Shown one piece after another: positions 52,646 through 61,815 of a DNA stretch of 64,000 nt. This stretch comes from Bradyrhizobium sp. CSA112 (GTDB lineage: Bacteria; Pseudomonadota; Alphaproteobacteria; Rhizobiales; Xanthobacteraceae), in contig NZ_JAACFS010000003.1 in the NCBI RefSeq assembly GCF_029051645.1, positions 466,009 through 530,008 of the forward strand, given 5' to 3'. A program made the position numbers and the translations under genes. Numbering within the stretch: the first letter of the stretch is position 1; every line of letters starts with the position of its first letter. The notes beneath the pieces were generated by a model that saw nothing but the letters and a program-made list of their open reading frames with translations, was not told the origin of the DNA and did no database searches.

Positions 52646-55600
52646 ATGGGGCGAAGGGCTGCCGCTGAAATTGGGTCGCCGGGCCGCGCATTGGCGCGGA
52701 CGGCGAAGCGTTGCCTTCACAATTGCTGCCAACCTCTTGCTCTTGCTTTGCTATTCGCTGCCCTGACGTTCTCGCAACCCTGCCGTGCCGAAGATCCGGT
52801 CCGGGGGGAGGCGACCTTTACGGCCGGAGGCGGCTTCGCGCGGCTGGTGCTGAAGCTGGCCGAGGACGTCGAGTCAGACGTTTCGACCGCGGGTTCGATC
52901 ATCATCATCCACTTCAAGCGCCCGGTGGCTATTCCCGTCGACAAATTGTCGGACGCCGTTCCCGACTATGTCGGCTCGGCGCGGCGCGATCCCGACGGCA
53001 TGGCGATCCGCCTGTCGCTGGCGCGGCGGGCAACCGTCAACACCATGACGGCGGGGGAGCGGATTTTCGTCGACTTCCTGCCCGATAGCTGGACCGGTCC
53101 GCCGCCCGCGCTTCCTGCCGCGGTCGTGCGCGAACTGGCGGAGCGGGCACGCGCCGCCGAGCGGGCGTTGCGCGCGCAGATGGCGGTGGCAGCCGCGAAG
53201 AAGAGGCCGCCGGTGCGGGTCCGCGCCTCGGTGCAGCCGACCTTCGTCCGCTTCGTGTTCGAGATGCCCGACGGCGTCAACGTGTCGTCGGTGCTGAACG
53301 AACAGAAGCTGACGCTGCAGTTCAACAGCGTACTCAATTTCGACCTGGCGGATGCGAAGGTGGCGGCGCCGCCGAACATCGCCTCGATTAGTCAGCGGGC
53401 CGACGTCGACTCCTCCGCAGTCGACATCGTGCTGATCGGCGAGGTCGACGTGCATTCCTTCCGCGAGGAAAAGAACTATGTGATCGATGTCGCCTTCCAG
53501 CAGGCGGAAAAGCCCGTGTTGGCCGAGCCGCATGCCGCGGCCAAACCGGTCGTACCGGCCAAGCCGGGGCCTGCCTCGCGGCTTTCGCGCGACAAGGCCT
53601 CGAAGGAATCGGCGCCGCTGCAGCCGGCGGAAATTACGCCCGTCACCTCGGAGATGATTGCCGAACAGGCCAGGATCGAGATCAAGCCCGCGCAGATGGC
53701 CGAAACGCCGGCGGTAGCTGCAGGCGCAACGCCTGCCGCCGACAAGGCGCCGCCGGCCCATGACAACGCGACCGCTGCGCCCGAGAAGATGGCGGCGGTG
53801 CCGGAGAAATCATCGCCTCCGGCGGAAGCTGCGAAAGCGGACCAGCCCGTCGAGCAGATCCAGGCTGTCGCTGCGGAGACTGCGAAGCCGGTGACATCCA
53901 AAGAGGCTCCACCTGCAGCGGAGCCGTCGAAGAAGGCGGCGCCGGCGGCCTCCGGTCCGCCGCCCGAAAGCGGCGCCAGGGACAAAGCAGCCACTGTCGA
54001 GGCGAGGCGTGACAGCGACGGCCTGCGCGTGACGTTCTCCTTTGCCGCGCCGACCCCGGCTGCGCTGTTCCGCCGCGCCGATACGGTGTGGCTGGTGTTC
54101 GACCAGACCAAACCAATCGATATCGAACCGTTCCGCGCCAAGGGCGGCGCCATCATCGGCGATATCAGCCGGCTGCCGCTGGAGAAGGGCCAGGCCGTCC
54201 GCATCCGTCTCAACCGGCCGCAGATCCCTTCGCTCGAAAGCGAAGGCCGTGCCAACGGCGCCGAATGGACGCTGACCTTCGCGGACCGCGGCCAGACGCC
54301 GCCGCTGCCGCTGATGGTGCTGCGGAACATTACCGATCCCGCGCTCGCCAGTGTCACCGTGCCGCTGGCCAATCTCGGCGTGATGCACCGGCTGGTCGAT
54401 CCCGACGCCGGCGATACGCTATTAGTCGTCACCGCGCCGCCGCCGACTCGCGGCCTCATCAAGCGGCAGGATTTCGTCGAGCTGTCGCTGCTGGAATCCG
54501 TGCATGGCGTGGTGGTGCATCCGAACTCCGACGACATCAACGCCGAGGTCGGCGCTGACAAGGTAGTGCTCGGCCGGCCCGGCGGATTGACGCTGTCATC
54601 GGCCGATGTCGCGGCCGAACGCGCCACCGCGGCGGTGAGGCCACTGTTCGACGCCAACGAATGGCGCAAGAACCGGGAAGAAAAATTCCTCCCGCGGCTG
54701 GATGTGCTGATCAAGGCTGCGGCCGCCGCGGCGCCCGGGCAAAAGATGCAAGCCCGCCTCGAGCTTGCCAATTTCTACATGTCGCGCGGGATGTATCAGG
54801 AGGCGAGAGGGGTGACCAACCTCATCCTCTCTGAGACCAACGAGGGGAGCGAAGAGGCCAGCGTGTTGATGGTGCATGCGGTCGCCAGCATCCTGATCGG
54901 CCATCCCGAGCGGGCGCTCAAGGACCTTGCCAATCCGGCGGTCGGCAACGGCTACGATTCCCAATTGTGGAAAGGGTTCGCGTTCGCCCGTCAGGAAAAA
55001 TGGGCGGACGCGCGTGAAAAGTTCAAGAATGCCGAATTCTCGATCGCCGCTCTGCCACTTGAACTGCAGCGCATCGTCACCGCGGATGCGATGCGGGCCT
55101 CGCTCGAGGTGAAGGATTATGCCGGTGCCTCGCGGCGGCGCAGCGAACTCGAGGTGATCGGCATTCCGGGCGAGATGAAGCCCGAGATCGCGGTGCTGCG
55201 CGGGCGCCTCGCCGAGGCGCTGGGACACGACAAGGACGCGCTCGACGCCTACAAATTCGCGGCACAGTCTCGCGACCGGCAGGCATCGGCGGAGGCGACG
55301 CTGCTGGAGGTCCTGCTGCGGCACAAGCGCGGCGAACTCGCCCAGGCCGAGTTGCTCCGCGAACTGGAGACGTTGTCAGTCACCTGGCGCGGCGACGCGA
55401 TCGAGTTGAGAACGTTGAACAAACTCGTCCATATCTACGCCGAAAGCGGTCGCTATGCCGACTCGCTGGCCGCCGCCAAGACCGCAACGAAGCTGCAGCC
55501 GAACTCCGAACCGTCGCGGCAGGGCCAGGACGCGGCGTCCGCGTTGTTCGCGGAGCTCTATCTCGGCTCGAAGGGCGACGACATGAAGCCGGTCGACGCG

Positions 55601-56443
55601 CTGGCCATGTTCTACGAGTATCGCGAATTGACGCCGATCGGTCGGCGCGGCGACGAGATGATCCGGCGTCTCGCCGATCGGCTGGCCGCGGTCGACCTGC
55701 TCGACCAGGCCGCAGAACTGCTGCAGTACCAGGTCGACAAGCGGCTGGAGGGAGCCGCGCGCGCGCAGGTGGCGGCGCGCCTTGCTATGGTCTACCTGAC
55801 CAACCGCAAGCCCGACCGGGCGATCATGGCGCTGCGCTTGACGCGGATCGCCGATCTCTCCGGCGAACTGCGGCAGCAGCGGCTGCTGCTGGAGGCCCGC
55901 GCGCAGAGCGACATCGGTCGCCACGACCTCGCGCTCGATATCATCTCCAACATCACCGGCCGCGAAGCGATCCGGCTGCGCTCCGACATCTATTGGGCGT
56001 CGCGGCAGTGGCGGGAGGCATCCGAACAGATCGAACTGTACTACGCCGACCGCTGGCGGGATTTCAAACCGCTGAACGCCGCCGAGAAGAGTGACGTGAT
56101 CCGTGCCGTGGTCGGCTATGCGCTGGCCGGGGACGCGATCGGCCTGGCCCGTTTCCGCGAGAAATACGCGCCCCTGATGACCGGCGAGGCCGACCGGTTC
56201 GCGTTCGAGACCGCGAGCAAGCCGGCCGCCTCGAACAGCGCCGAATTCGCCCTGATCGCCAAGATGGCCGCCAGCGTCGATACGCTCGACGGCTTCATCC
56301 GCGAAATGAAGATCCGCTTCCCGGACGCCACCGCCCGCGCGCCACTGTCGCCGGAAATTTCCGGGGCCGAGCCGGTCCACACCGGCGCCTTGCCCGCGAT
56401 ATCGGGCATCAGGCGGATCGAACTGAAGAAGCAGGCCAAGTAG
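52646..56443 (+). CDS. Large exported TPR protein of the flagellar cluster
   Basis: About 1,265 residues. A signal peptide covers about 1-46 (LALALLFAALTFSQPCRAE). Two beta-rich AMIN-like regions follow (about 50-145 and 185-280: RLVLKLAEDVESDVST, RFVFEMPDGVNVSSVLNEQK), then an Ala/Pro/Lys linker at about 285-445, a third beta-rich region (450-670), and TPR-like helical repeats from about 690 to the end. It lies downstream of motE and behind a CtrA box. Such proteins accompany rhizobial motility clusters; the role is unproven. A TTG at 52625 is an alternative start. Confidence 0.8.
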   Translation: MGRRAAAEIGSPGRALARTAKRCLHNCCQPLALALLFAALTFSQPCRAEDPVRGEATFTAGGGFARLVLKLAEDVESDVSTAGSIIIIHFKRPVAIPVDKLSDAVPDYVGSARRDPDGMAIRLSLARRATVNTMTAGERIFVDFLPDSWTGPPPALPAAVVRELAERARAAERALRAQMAVAAAKKRPPVRVRASVQPTFVRFVFEMPDGVNVSSVLNEQKLTLQFNSVLNFDLADAKVAAPPNIASISQRADVDSSAVDIVLIGEVDVHSFREEKNYVIDVAFQQAEKPVLAEPHAAAKPVVPAKPGPASRLSRDKASKESAPLQPAEITPVTSEMIAEQARIEIKPAQMAETPAVAAGATPAADKAPPAHDNATAAPEKMAAVPEKSSPPAEAAKADQPVEQIQAVAAETAKPVTSKEAPPAAEPSKKAAPAASGPPPESGARDKAATVEARRDSDGLRVTFSFAAPTPAALFRRADTVWLVFDQTKPIDIEPFRAKGGAIIGDISRLPLEKGQAVRIRLNRPQIPSLESEGRANGAEWTLTFADRGQTPPLPLMVLRNITDPALASVTVPLANLGVMHRLVDPDAGDTLLVVTAPPPTRGLIKRQDFVELSLLESVHGVVVHPNSDDINAEVGADKVVLGRPGGLTLSSADVAAERATAAVRPLFDANEWRKNREEKFLPRLDVLIKAAAAAAPGQKMQARLELANFYMSRGMYQEARGVTNLILSETNEGSEEASVLMVHAVASILIGHPERALKDLANPAVGNGYDSQLWKGFAFARQEKWADAREKFKNAEFSIAALPLELQRIVTADAMRASLEVKDYAGASRRRSELEVIGIPGEMKPEIAVLRGRLAEALGHDKDALDAYKFAAQSRDRQASAEATLLEVLLRHKRGELAQAELLRELETLSVTWRGDAIELRTLNKLVHIYAESGRYADSLAAAKTATKLQPNSEPSRQGQDAASALFAELYLGSKGDDMKPVDALAMFYEYRELTPIGRRGDEMIRRLADRLAAVDLLDQAAELLQYQVDKRLEGAARAQVAARLAMVYLTNRKPDRAIMALRLTRIADLSGELRQQRLLLEARAQSDIGRHDLALDIISNITGREAIRLRSDIYWASRQWREASEQIELYYADRWRDFKPLNAAEKSDVIRAVVGYALAGDAIGLARFREKYAPLMTGEADRFAFETASKPAASNSAEFALIAKMAASVDTLDGFIREMKIRFPDATARAPLSPEISGAEPVHTGALPAISGIRRIELKKQAK

Positions 56444-56532
56444 CGGATTCGGCCGCAGGTTCGGCCAACTTTTGACGAGTTGGCGCATTAGAGACCCAGC
56501 ATCTCTCTTCCGTCTTCTTGAGCCGCTTCCTG

Positions 56533-56868
56533 ATGCCGTTGACCCGGGACCGAATTGTTGGACACGACAACGAACGCCTCGCGTTCAAGTTCACCATGCT
56601 AAACGACGGCGAGACGGTCGAATGCCAGATCAGCGATGCCGCTATGGATGAGCTCGGAGGTGTCAGGGGCACCGAGAGCATCGCGAGGCAGGCGCAATTC
56701 GTGGCTCTGCGGGACGCCGTGGAGGAGATCGCTTCGGACCTCTTTGACCGCGGGCCGGTCGTTAAAGGTCAGGTCGTCCGTATTTTCACCAAGCACATCA
56801 AAGGCGCTCCCTCACGGAGCACATCAGGGCCGTCGAATGAACCGGCGGCCCACCACCAGATGGGCTGA
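56533..56868 (+). CDS. DUF1488 family protein
   Basis: A 111-residue protein. The core FKFTMLNDGETVECQISDAA, MDELGG and ALRDAVEEIASDLFDR follows DUF1488 (short, one-domain, unknown function). A TTG at 56518 is an alternative start. The C-terminal 20 residues are polar. It is convergent with the YciI-like gene 12 bp away. Confidence 0.75.
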   Translation: MPLTRDRIVGHDNERLAFKFTMLNDGETVECQISDAAMDELGGVRGTESIARQAQFVALRDAVEEIASDLFDRGPVVKGQVVRIFTKHIKGAPSRSTSGPSNEPAAHHQMG

Positions 56869-56880
56869 AAAGCTGCAACG

Positions 56881-57171
56881 CTATCGCGACATCACTTCGT
56901 AGATCCTGATGCTCGATATGTAGGGGTTGCCTTGCGCCATCTTCTCAGCGTCATCCAGGCTGCCCGCGCGCACGATGGTGAACCCGGTAATCGAATCACG
57001 TCCTAACGGCAATTCCTTGCTGCCTGCTTTCGAGATTTCGCGGCCGCCGATGAATGGGCCGGTATTGTCGACGATATTGTCTTTGAACGTCTCGAACCAT
57101 TTGCCCCAAGCCGCCATGATATCCGGGGTGGGTTTCTCAAACCCGTAATGCAGCAAAACGAATTTCTTCAT
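56881..57171 (-). CDS. YciI-like (YCII-related) small protein
   Basis: A 96-residue protein starting MKKFVLLHYGFEKPTPDIMA. The family signature is seen in WGKWFETFKDNIVD, GGREIS and SLDDAEKMAQGNPY, with the C-terminal IYEV. Family members are dimers with a putative His/Asp site and unknown substrate. It is the third gene of a minus-strand operon with an HxlR regulator and a membrane protein. Confidence 0.82.
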   Translation of the reverse strand: MKKFVLLHYGFEKPTPDIMAAWGKWFETFKDNIVDNTGPFIGGREISKAGSKELPLGRDSITGFTIVRAGSLDDAEKMAQGNPYISSIRIYEVMSR

Positions 57172-57212
57172 GACTGCCTCCATGCCGTTGTGATGGCTTC
57201 ACTTTCATCTTG

Positions 57213-57887
57213 TTATTCCGCCGATGCCCGCCGGCGTTCGGCCAGGTCGAACAGTTGCGGCAGCTTGCGAACCAGCGTGGTCGATCCCTGGACTTTCGCA
57301 CGCTGCGATGCCACCGCTTCTTCGAGCGATACACTCTTGCCGATGATCTGAAGTACCGCGTCGAACGGGGCTTCCAGCGATCCCTTGCAGGGCGCCAGGC
57401 CCCTCCGGATCGTCGTTCCAGCCAGGCCTCCGGCGATTGTGAAAGGCGCCGATTTGCTTCCGTGGCTGACGACGAGACCGATGTTTACCTCTGGCACGGG
57501 CGTGCGCTTGGCGATGGCATCGAGACCCAGCAGCACCCAATCCGGCTCGAACGCGTCGCCCGGAACGGGCGGAAACAGGAAGCGGCCGCCCCAGCGGATC
57601 AATTCCCGGATCGCCGGCTGGATCTCGCGGCCGATCTCGGTCAGTTCATAGAGCTGCGCGTTGACCGGCCTGGGCAATGTGATCCTGCGAACGATGTTGC
57701 TGTTGATCAACTCGGTCAGGCGCGAGGCGAGCAAAGTGGGGCTCATTCCATCGAGGTGATCCAGCAGATCGCCGAAACGCTTCGGTCCCAGCAACAGCTC
57801 CCGGATGATCAGCAATGTCCACCGCTCGCCGATGAGTTCGGCTGCGCGGGCGAGCGCGCAGAATTGCGGATAGTGGAGTTTGCTCAT
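57213..57887 (-). CDS. HxlR-family regulator with a C-terminal domain
   Basis: A 224-residue protein. The HxlR winged helix (about 5-100) contains FCALARAAELIGERWTLLII and SPTLLASRLTELINSNIVRR, with Cys11 near the N-terminus. The rest (about 130-215) looks like a small alpha-beta, SCP2-like domain. The start is ATG 57887. It overlaps the upstream membrane protein gene by 4 bp, and the operon is preceded by an AT-rich operator. Confidence 0.86.
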   Translation of the reverse strand: MSKLHYPQFCALARAAELIGERWTLLIIRELLLGPKRFGDLLDHLDGMSPTLLASRLTELINSNIVRRITLPRPVNAQLYELTEIGREIQPAIRELIRWGGRFLFPPVPGDAFEPDWVLLGLDAIAKRTPVPEVNIGLVVSHGSKSAPFTIAGGLAGTTIRRGLAPCKGSLEAPFDAVLQIIGKSVSLEEAVASQRAKVQGSTTLVRKLPQLFDLAERRRASAE

Positions 57888-58345
57888 GAGACCATTGTTC
57901 GGTCGATCCCCGAGGTTCGATGGGCGAGGGCCATCAAGGGGCCCACGATCAGGAACTGCACAAGCGTGAAGGCGGATTCGAGGACAACGTAATCCGTGAT
58001 CGACGACATCGGATGCTTTGCAGCGACTGCGAGCGTCGTGAACGACCAGGACAACAGGCCCGCCGCCAACCCAAACAACAGCCCGCTTTTGAGGATGGAA
58101 TTGCGATCCCGCGGAAACAGGCGGGGAAAAACCCACGAGAAAATGCCGGCCTGAATGATCATCGAGGCCAATCCGAACGGAATGATGGGATCGGCACGGT
58201 AGATGCCGAGCGCGTGATAGCGTTGCTCGAACAGGACGAGATGCCAGACAAACGCGACGGGGAAGGTGGGGACGATGTAGGCCGCCATGCCAAGCCAGAA
58301 ATGACGGGCGCTCGCGTAGCTGGTGTCGGATGCGATCGTCGTCAT
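57884..58345 (-). CDS. Four-helix membrane protein, first gene of the HxlR operon
   Basis: A 153-residue protein with four hydrophobic segments (about 16-36, 54-72, 83-105 and 120-142), containing WLGMAAYIVPTFPVAFVWH and a polar YRADPI loop. It resembles DUF1761-type proteins in size and topology. The start at 58345 is preferred over the longer frame, which crosses the operator. Confidence 0.72.
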   Translation of the reverse strand: MTTIASDTSYASARHFWLGMAAYIVPTFPVAFVWHLVLFEQRYHALGIYRADPIIPFGLASMIIQAGIFSWVFPRLFPRDRNSILKSGLLFGLAAGLLSWSFTTLAVAAKHPMSSITDYVVLESAFTLVQFLIVGPLMALAHRTSGIDRTMVS

Positions 58346-58369
58346 CGATACCCTCCCAATTCTACATGA

Positions 58370-58400
58370 TACAAAAAATATAGTACATACTACAAAAAAT
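58370..58400. promoter_or_regulatory. AT-rich operator upstream of the HxlR operon
   Basis: TACAAAAAAT occurs at 58370 and 58391, exactly 21 bp (two turns) apart, and TAGTA-CA-TACTA (58381-58392) forms a small palindrome between them. The stretch stands out in a GC-rich setting and lies 25 bp before the first gene of the HxlR operon, so autoregulation is likely. Confidence 0.5.
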
Positions 58401-58612
58401 GGAGTCAAGTTCCGCCGCTGGAGCGCTCGCTGAAATAGATTGGGTGGCGCGCGCTGACGGATCGGCCCTTCGTCACCTCGACCAGGGTCGCAAAAAGCAG
58501 CGGCCCTATGGGTCGTGCGCGACGAGATGGCGCGGCGTTCCGTTAGCCCTCGACAGAGGCCGCTCGAGACGGCAACCTGCGGGGAAACTTATAGCCGGGG
58601 GGAAGCCGTTAC

Positions 58613-58849
58613 ATGAGCAAGCCAGCCAAGACGGAAGCCGAACTGATCGCGATGGCACGGGCCGAATTGAAGGTTCACGCCGATTGCCCCGACGGCATCG
58701 TCATATCCGTGCTTCGCGATGGAGATAGCTGGGAATTCCGTGCCCAGGCTGATGACGCCACCATCGCCAAGCCCGGCTATCCCGAATGTGTCGCCATGCT
58801 GGTCCAGATCGGTGACCACCTCTCCAAGCAGTATAATTTCCAGGAGTGA
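58613..58849 (+). CDS. Small unknown protein
   Basis: A 78-residue protein starting MSKPAKTEAELIAMARAELK, then DGIVISVLRDGDSWEFRAQA and KPGYPECVAMLVQIGDHLSK. Alpha-beta, soluble, no signal. The composition fits neighbouring genes. No family or function was recognised. It stands alone between divergent and convergent neighbours. Confidence 0.65.
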   Translation: MSKPAKTEAELIAMARAELKVHADCPDGIVISVLRDGDSWEFRAQADDATIAKPGYPECVAMLVQIGDHLSKQYNFQE

Positions 58850-58895
58850 GGGGCAGTTGCGAGCGTCCGGCAGGGCTTGACTGCTCTAAACGTCT

Positions 58896-60290
58896 TCACA
58901 CCGTAAAAATTCGTCCCGGGTTCAAAATGTTCTTCGGATCGAGCGCGCGCTTGAGCGTGCGCATGGTTTCGATTTCCTCTTCGGTGCGGCTCATTTTCAG
59001 GTAGGGCCGCTTGAGGATGCCGATGCCGTGTTCGGCCGAGATCGAGCCGCCGAATTCGCCCGTGATGTCGTAAACGAGCCTCTCGAATTCATCGTGCTTG
59101 TCGGGCGTGTGGTCGTGATGCACGTTGACGTGCAAATTGCCATCGCCGGCATGCCCGAACACGATCGCAAACGCTTTGGGATCAATGGCTCTGACCCGCG
59201 ATCCGATCGTGTCGGCATATTCCTCCATCCGGCCGATGGCGAGGCTGACATCGAAGCCGACGCGGGCGGTGTAAGGAAAGGTGCGGCCCAGCTCGACGCT
59301 GGAATCGCGGATGCGCCAGATCGCGGCGGCGGATGCATTGGAGGTCGAGAGCGTGGCGTCGAGGATCAGGTTATCGCCCATTGCCGTCTCGAGCAGTTTC
59401 TCGAGATCTGCATGGATACGCGCAGGCTCGCTGCCGGAAGCCTCCAGCAGAACGTAGAATGGGTGATGGGTCGGCAGCGGCCCGGTCACGCCCTTCACGC
59501 GCTCGACCGTGAGGCGGTAATAGGCATTCCACATCACTTCGAATGCGGTCAGTTCGCCGCCGAGACTTTCCCGCGCCATCCTCAGGAATGTCGTGACCTG
59601 CCCGAACGAGGGCAACGCGCACAGCGCCACCTGCCGCTCCGCCGGTGCGGGAAAGACGCGTAGCGCAGCGCGCGTTACCACGCCGAGGATGCCCTCGCTG
59701 CCGATGAAAAGCTGCTTCAGATCGATGCCGGTGTTGTTCTTGATGTATTTGCGCAGGCCTTTGAGCACGGTGCCGTCGGCGGTGACGACTTCGAGGCCGA
59801 GGATCAGGTCACGCGTCATGCCGTAGCGGATGACGCGGTTGCCGCCGGCATTGGTCGAGATGTTGCCGCCGATGGTGCGACTGCCGCGCGCGCCGAGGTC
59901 GAGCGGAAACATCAGGCCGTCCTGCTCGACCCGCTCCTGGAGCTTTTGCAGCGGCGTGCCGGCCTGTACGATGGCGACGCCGGCCGAGGCGTCAACCTCT
60001 TCAACGCTGTTCATCCGCTCCATCGACAACACGATTTCGTTCGCATTCGGCAGCGCGCCGCGGACCAGCCCGGTCATGCCGCCTTGCGTCGTAACGGGGA
60101 CACTTTCGCGGTGACAGAGCCGCAGCAGGCGGGAGACATCCGCCGTCGTTCGCGGGCGGACGACGGCGCGGGGTTTCGGCACCGGATTGCCGGCGAGATC
60201 ATGATAATAGCGCGCGTCGATGTCACCGCCTGACAGTACTGCGCCCTTGTCGAGTGAGCCGCGCAGTTCGTCGATGAAGCCCTCGGACAT
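58896..60290 (-). CDS. GlcD-type FAD-linked oxidase (D-2-hydroxyacid dehydrogenase)
   Basis: A 464-residue protein. The PCMH FAD domain (about 35-215) has VTTQGGMTGLVRGALP and GGNISTNAGGNRVIRYG. The C-terminal cap carries GHAGDGNLHVNVH (metal-binding His pair, about 372-384) and SAEHGIG. This matches D-lactate, glycolate or D-2-hydroxyglutarate dehydrogenases, which are not told apart here. No other glc genes are adjacent. Confidence 0.92.
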   Translation of the reverse strand: MSEGFIDELRGSLDKGAVLSGGDIDARYYHDLAGNPVPKPRAVVRPRTTADVSRLLRLCHRESVPVTTQGGMTGLVRGALPNANEIVLSMERMNSVEEVDASAGVAIVQAGTPLQKLQERVEQDGLMFPLDLGARGSRTIGGNISTNAGGNRVIRYGMTRDLILGLEVVTADGTVLKGLRKYIKNNTGIDLKQLFIGSEGILGVVTRAALRVFPAPAERQVALCALPSFGQVTTFLRMARESLGGELTAFEVMWNAYYRLTVERVKGVTGPLPTHHPFYVLLEASGSEPARIHADLEKLLETAMGDNLILDATLSTSNASAAAIWRIRDSSVELGRTFPYTARVGFDVSLAIGRMEEYADTIGSRVRAIDPKAFAIVFGHAGDGNLHVNVHHDHTPDKHDEFERLVYDITGEFGGSISAEHGIGILKRPYLKMSRTEEEIETMRTLKRALDPKNILNPGRIFTV

Positions 60291-60430
60291 GCCCCTGCCT
60301 CTTCTTAATGCGGAGTTTGGTCGAAGCTATACATGCGGCATTCCCGAGATGAAACCCGGTTCAGCCGCAATCGCGGCGTTTTAGCACGCGCAAAAGGCGC
60401 GCTCTGAAACCGCGATCCCGTGACTGGCGA

Positions 60431-60691
60431 TCAGTGCGGCTGTCGCCGGGGAGTTCTGTGCGGGGGCTTCTTGGTGCGCGACTTCGGCATCGGCGGGGTG
60501 ACAGTGGGGCTAATGGTGGGGCTGTCGTGCCGATCGGGCTCGATCGAAGTGATCTGGTTGCAGGCGTCGCACTTGTAAACGTAGATAAGCGGGCGCAGTC
60601 CGATCCGGGGCAGCTTTCCGATCTGGGCCGTACCTGCGCCGCAGATCTCGCAGCGCGGCGGCAGAGCGGTTTCTGAAGGCTGGACGGGCAT
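60431..60691 (-). CDS. Small zinc-ribbon-like protein
   Basis: An 86-residue protein with CEICGAG and CDACNQ (C14-x2-C17 and C41-x2-C44), separated by about 23 residues that read KLPRIGLRPLIYVYK. This is the pattern of a four-Cys zinc ribbon. The C-terminal half is Pro/Thr/Lys-rich. Unknown function. Confidence 0.68.
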   Translation of the reverse strand: MPVQPSETALPPRCEICGAGTAQIGKLPRIGLRPLIYVYKCDACNQITSIEPDRHDSPTISPTVTPPMPKSRTKKPPHRTPRRQPH

Positions 60692-60954
60692 ATCGAACTA
60701 TCGCTGAAGCAACAAACGACTCAATTTGGCAATGGTGGTTGCCGATTGCATCCTAATCGTGGACAGAAAGTCCGTAAGACTACGAGGTCGTGCCGCTCAT
60801 TCGCCGCAAGCATCCTTTTTTGCCACTAAATCGACCCTGTCCGGGCATCCAAGCAACACACTGTACGGTGCAAACTCACAAGGCCAGCGCATGACCACAC
60901 GGAAATTCCACCGGATCGAATCCGGCCGAATTCCAATTTGTGAGGCGTGCAGAA

Positions 60955-61176
60955 ATGTCTTCCACCAACGGTCACGACACATCGATGCGAGCGGCGCTCG
61001 CGGCCGCGGAGTCCCGTCCGTCGCCCGCCGATAGATTCAATATTGACCGGGAAGGGCCGGCGAAACGCGCCGTAAAACTCAGGGCGCTGCAGCAACGATT
61101 CCAGAAGTTGAACGAGTATTGCGACGAGGCGGCCGCTGAAATTCGCGCTTCGCTCGAGCGGTCGCCGCCGCGCTAG
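60955..61176 (+). CDS. Small helical unknown protein
   Basis: A 73-residue protein (MSSTNGHDTSMRAALAAAES ...) whose last 40 residues form a basic helix (KRAVKLRALQQRFQKLNEYC). No signal or membrane part. The frame could start 15 bp earlier (60940). A strong terminator follows 58 bp after the stop, which supports a real transcript. Confidence 0.55.
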   Translation: MSSTNGHDTSMRAALAAAESRPSPADRFNIDREGPAKRAVKLRALQQRFQKLNEYCDEAAAEIRASLERSPPR

Positions 61177-61233
61177 CCTGGAGTGATTCTGGCCCGAGCG
61201 GCCCGTTGTTTCGGATTGGGGCAGTTCCGATTA

Positions 61234-61272
61234 GAGGCCCGGACTCCGGCGGCATTCCGGGCCTCGCCTTTT
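61234..61272 (+). terminator. Rho-independent terminator
   Basis: GAGGCCCGGA (61234-61243) paired with TCCGGGCCTC (61256-61265), a perfect 10-bp stem, then GCCTTTTC. It follows the small gene ending at 61176. Confidence 0.85.
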
Positions 61273-61320
61273 CTACAATCGAGGCGAGACATCACTGGGC
61301 GGATGGCGCTCGGCAATGTC

Positions 61321-61653
61321 TCACTTCTTGTCGTTCTTCTTGTCGATCTTCGTGACCGCCTCCGCCCTGTCGATCTTCGTAATGGTCTTGGTCCCCGCCG
61401 TGTCGCTCACGTCGAAGGTAACCCTGTCGCCAGCGTGCAAGGCGTTCAGCCGCGCGCCATCCTGGATCTTGAATTCCTCGGTCGCGGCGCCGGTGTTCGC
61501 GCCAGTGGTGCCATCAGGCATATCCTTGATGGAGATAGTGCCGCTGATCCGATCTATTCTGGTCACCAGTCCAGTCTTTTGCTGGGCAAGAGCCGACGTC
61601 CCGGCGATGCTGAGGGCCGCGGTGGCAGCCATAATCATCCCTGCGATTTTCAT
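61321..61653 (-). CDS. CusF-like small exported protein
   Basis: A 110-residue protein with a signal peptide ending near ALAQ at 22. The mature part (GLVTRIDRISGTISIKDMPD, EEFKIQDGARLNALHAGDRV) follows the five-strand barrel of the CusF family, which in E. coli binds Cu(I)/Ag(I). The metal ligands of CusF (His, Met, Met, Trp) are not obvious here, so metal binding is uncertain. The C-terminus is Lys/Asp-rich. Confidence 0.7.
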   Translation of the reverse strand: MKIAGMIMAATAALSIAGTSALAQQKTGLVTRIDRISGTISIKDMPDGTTGANTGAATEEFKIQDGARLNALHAGDRVTFDVSDTAGTKTITKIDRAEAVTKIDKKNDKK

Positions 61654-61691
61654 GAAATACTCCCGGCTGTAGGGTATCTGCGATAAGCCGA

Positions 61692-61744
61692 GATTGCGGC
61701 TTTTGTTCCACGCCGGGGCGGGATTGCGGCTTTTTCTCCCCCGC
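61692..61744. repeat. Direct repeat GATTGCGGCTTTT, 40 bp apart
   Basis: Identical 13-mers at 61692 and 61732 in the leader of the CusF-like gene. The first also pairs with an upstream AAGCCG to form a hairpin. Confidence 0.5.
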
Positions 61745-61815
61745 GAATTCGGGCAATTCCGCAAATGACAAAGGGATGAAGGCGCGGTTCTGATTCAATC
61801 AGAACCGATGAAGCT

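Noticed and set aside
53476..54771. 431-codon minus-strand frame
   Set aside because: Antisense to the low-complexity Ala/Pro linker of the TPR protein.
55376..56488. 370-codon minus-strand frame
   Set aside because: Antisense to the TPR part of the same gene.
61692..61744. GGAAC-N16-GCTT before the CusF-like gene as a sigma-EcfG promoter
   Set aside because: Only two of four bases match at the -10 element.
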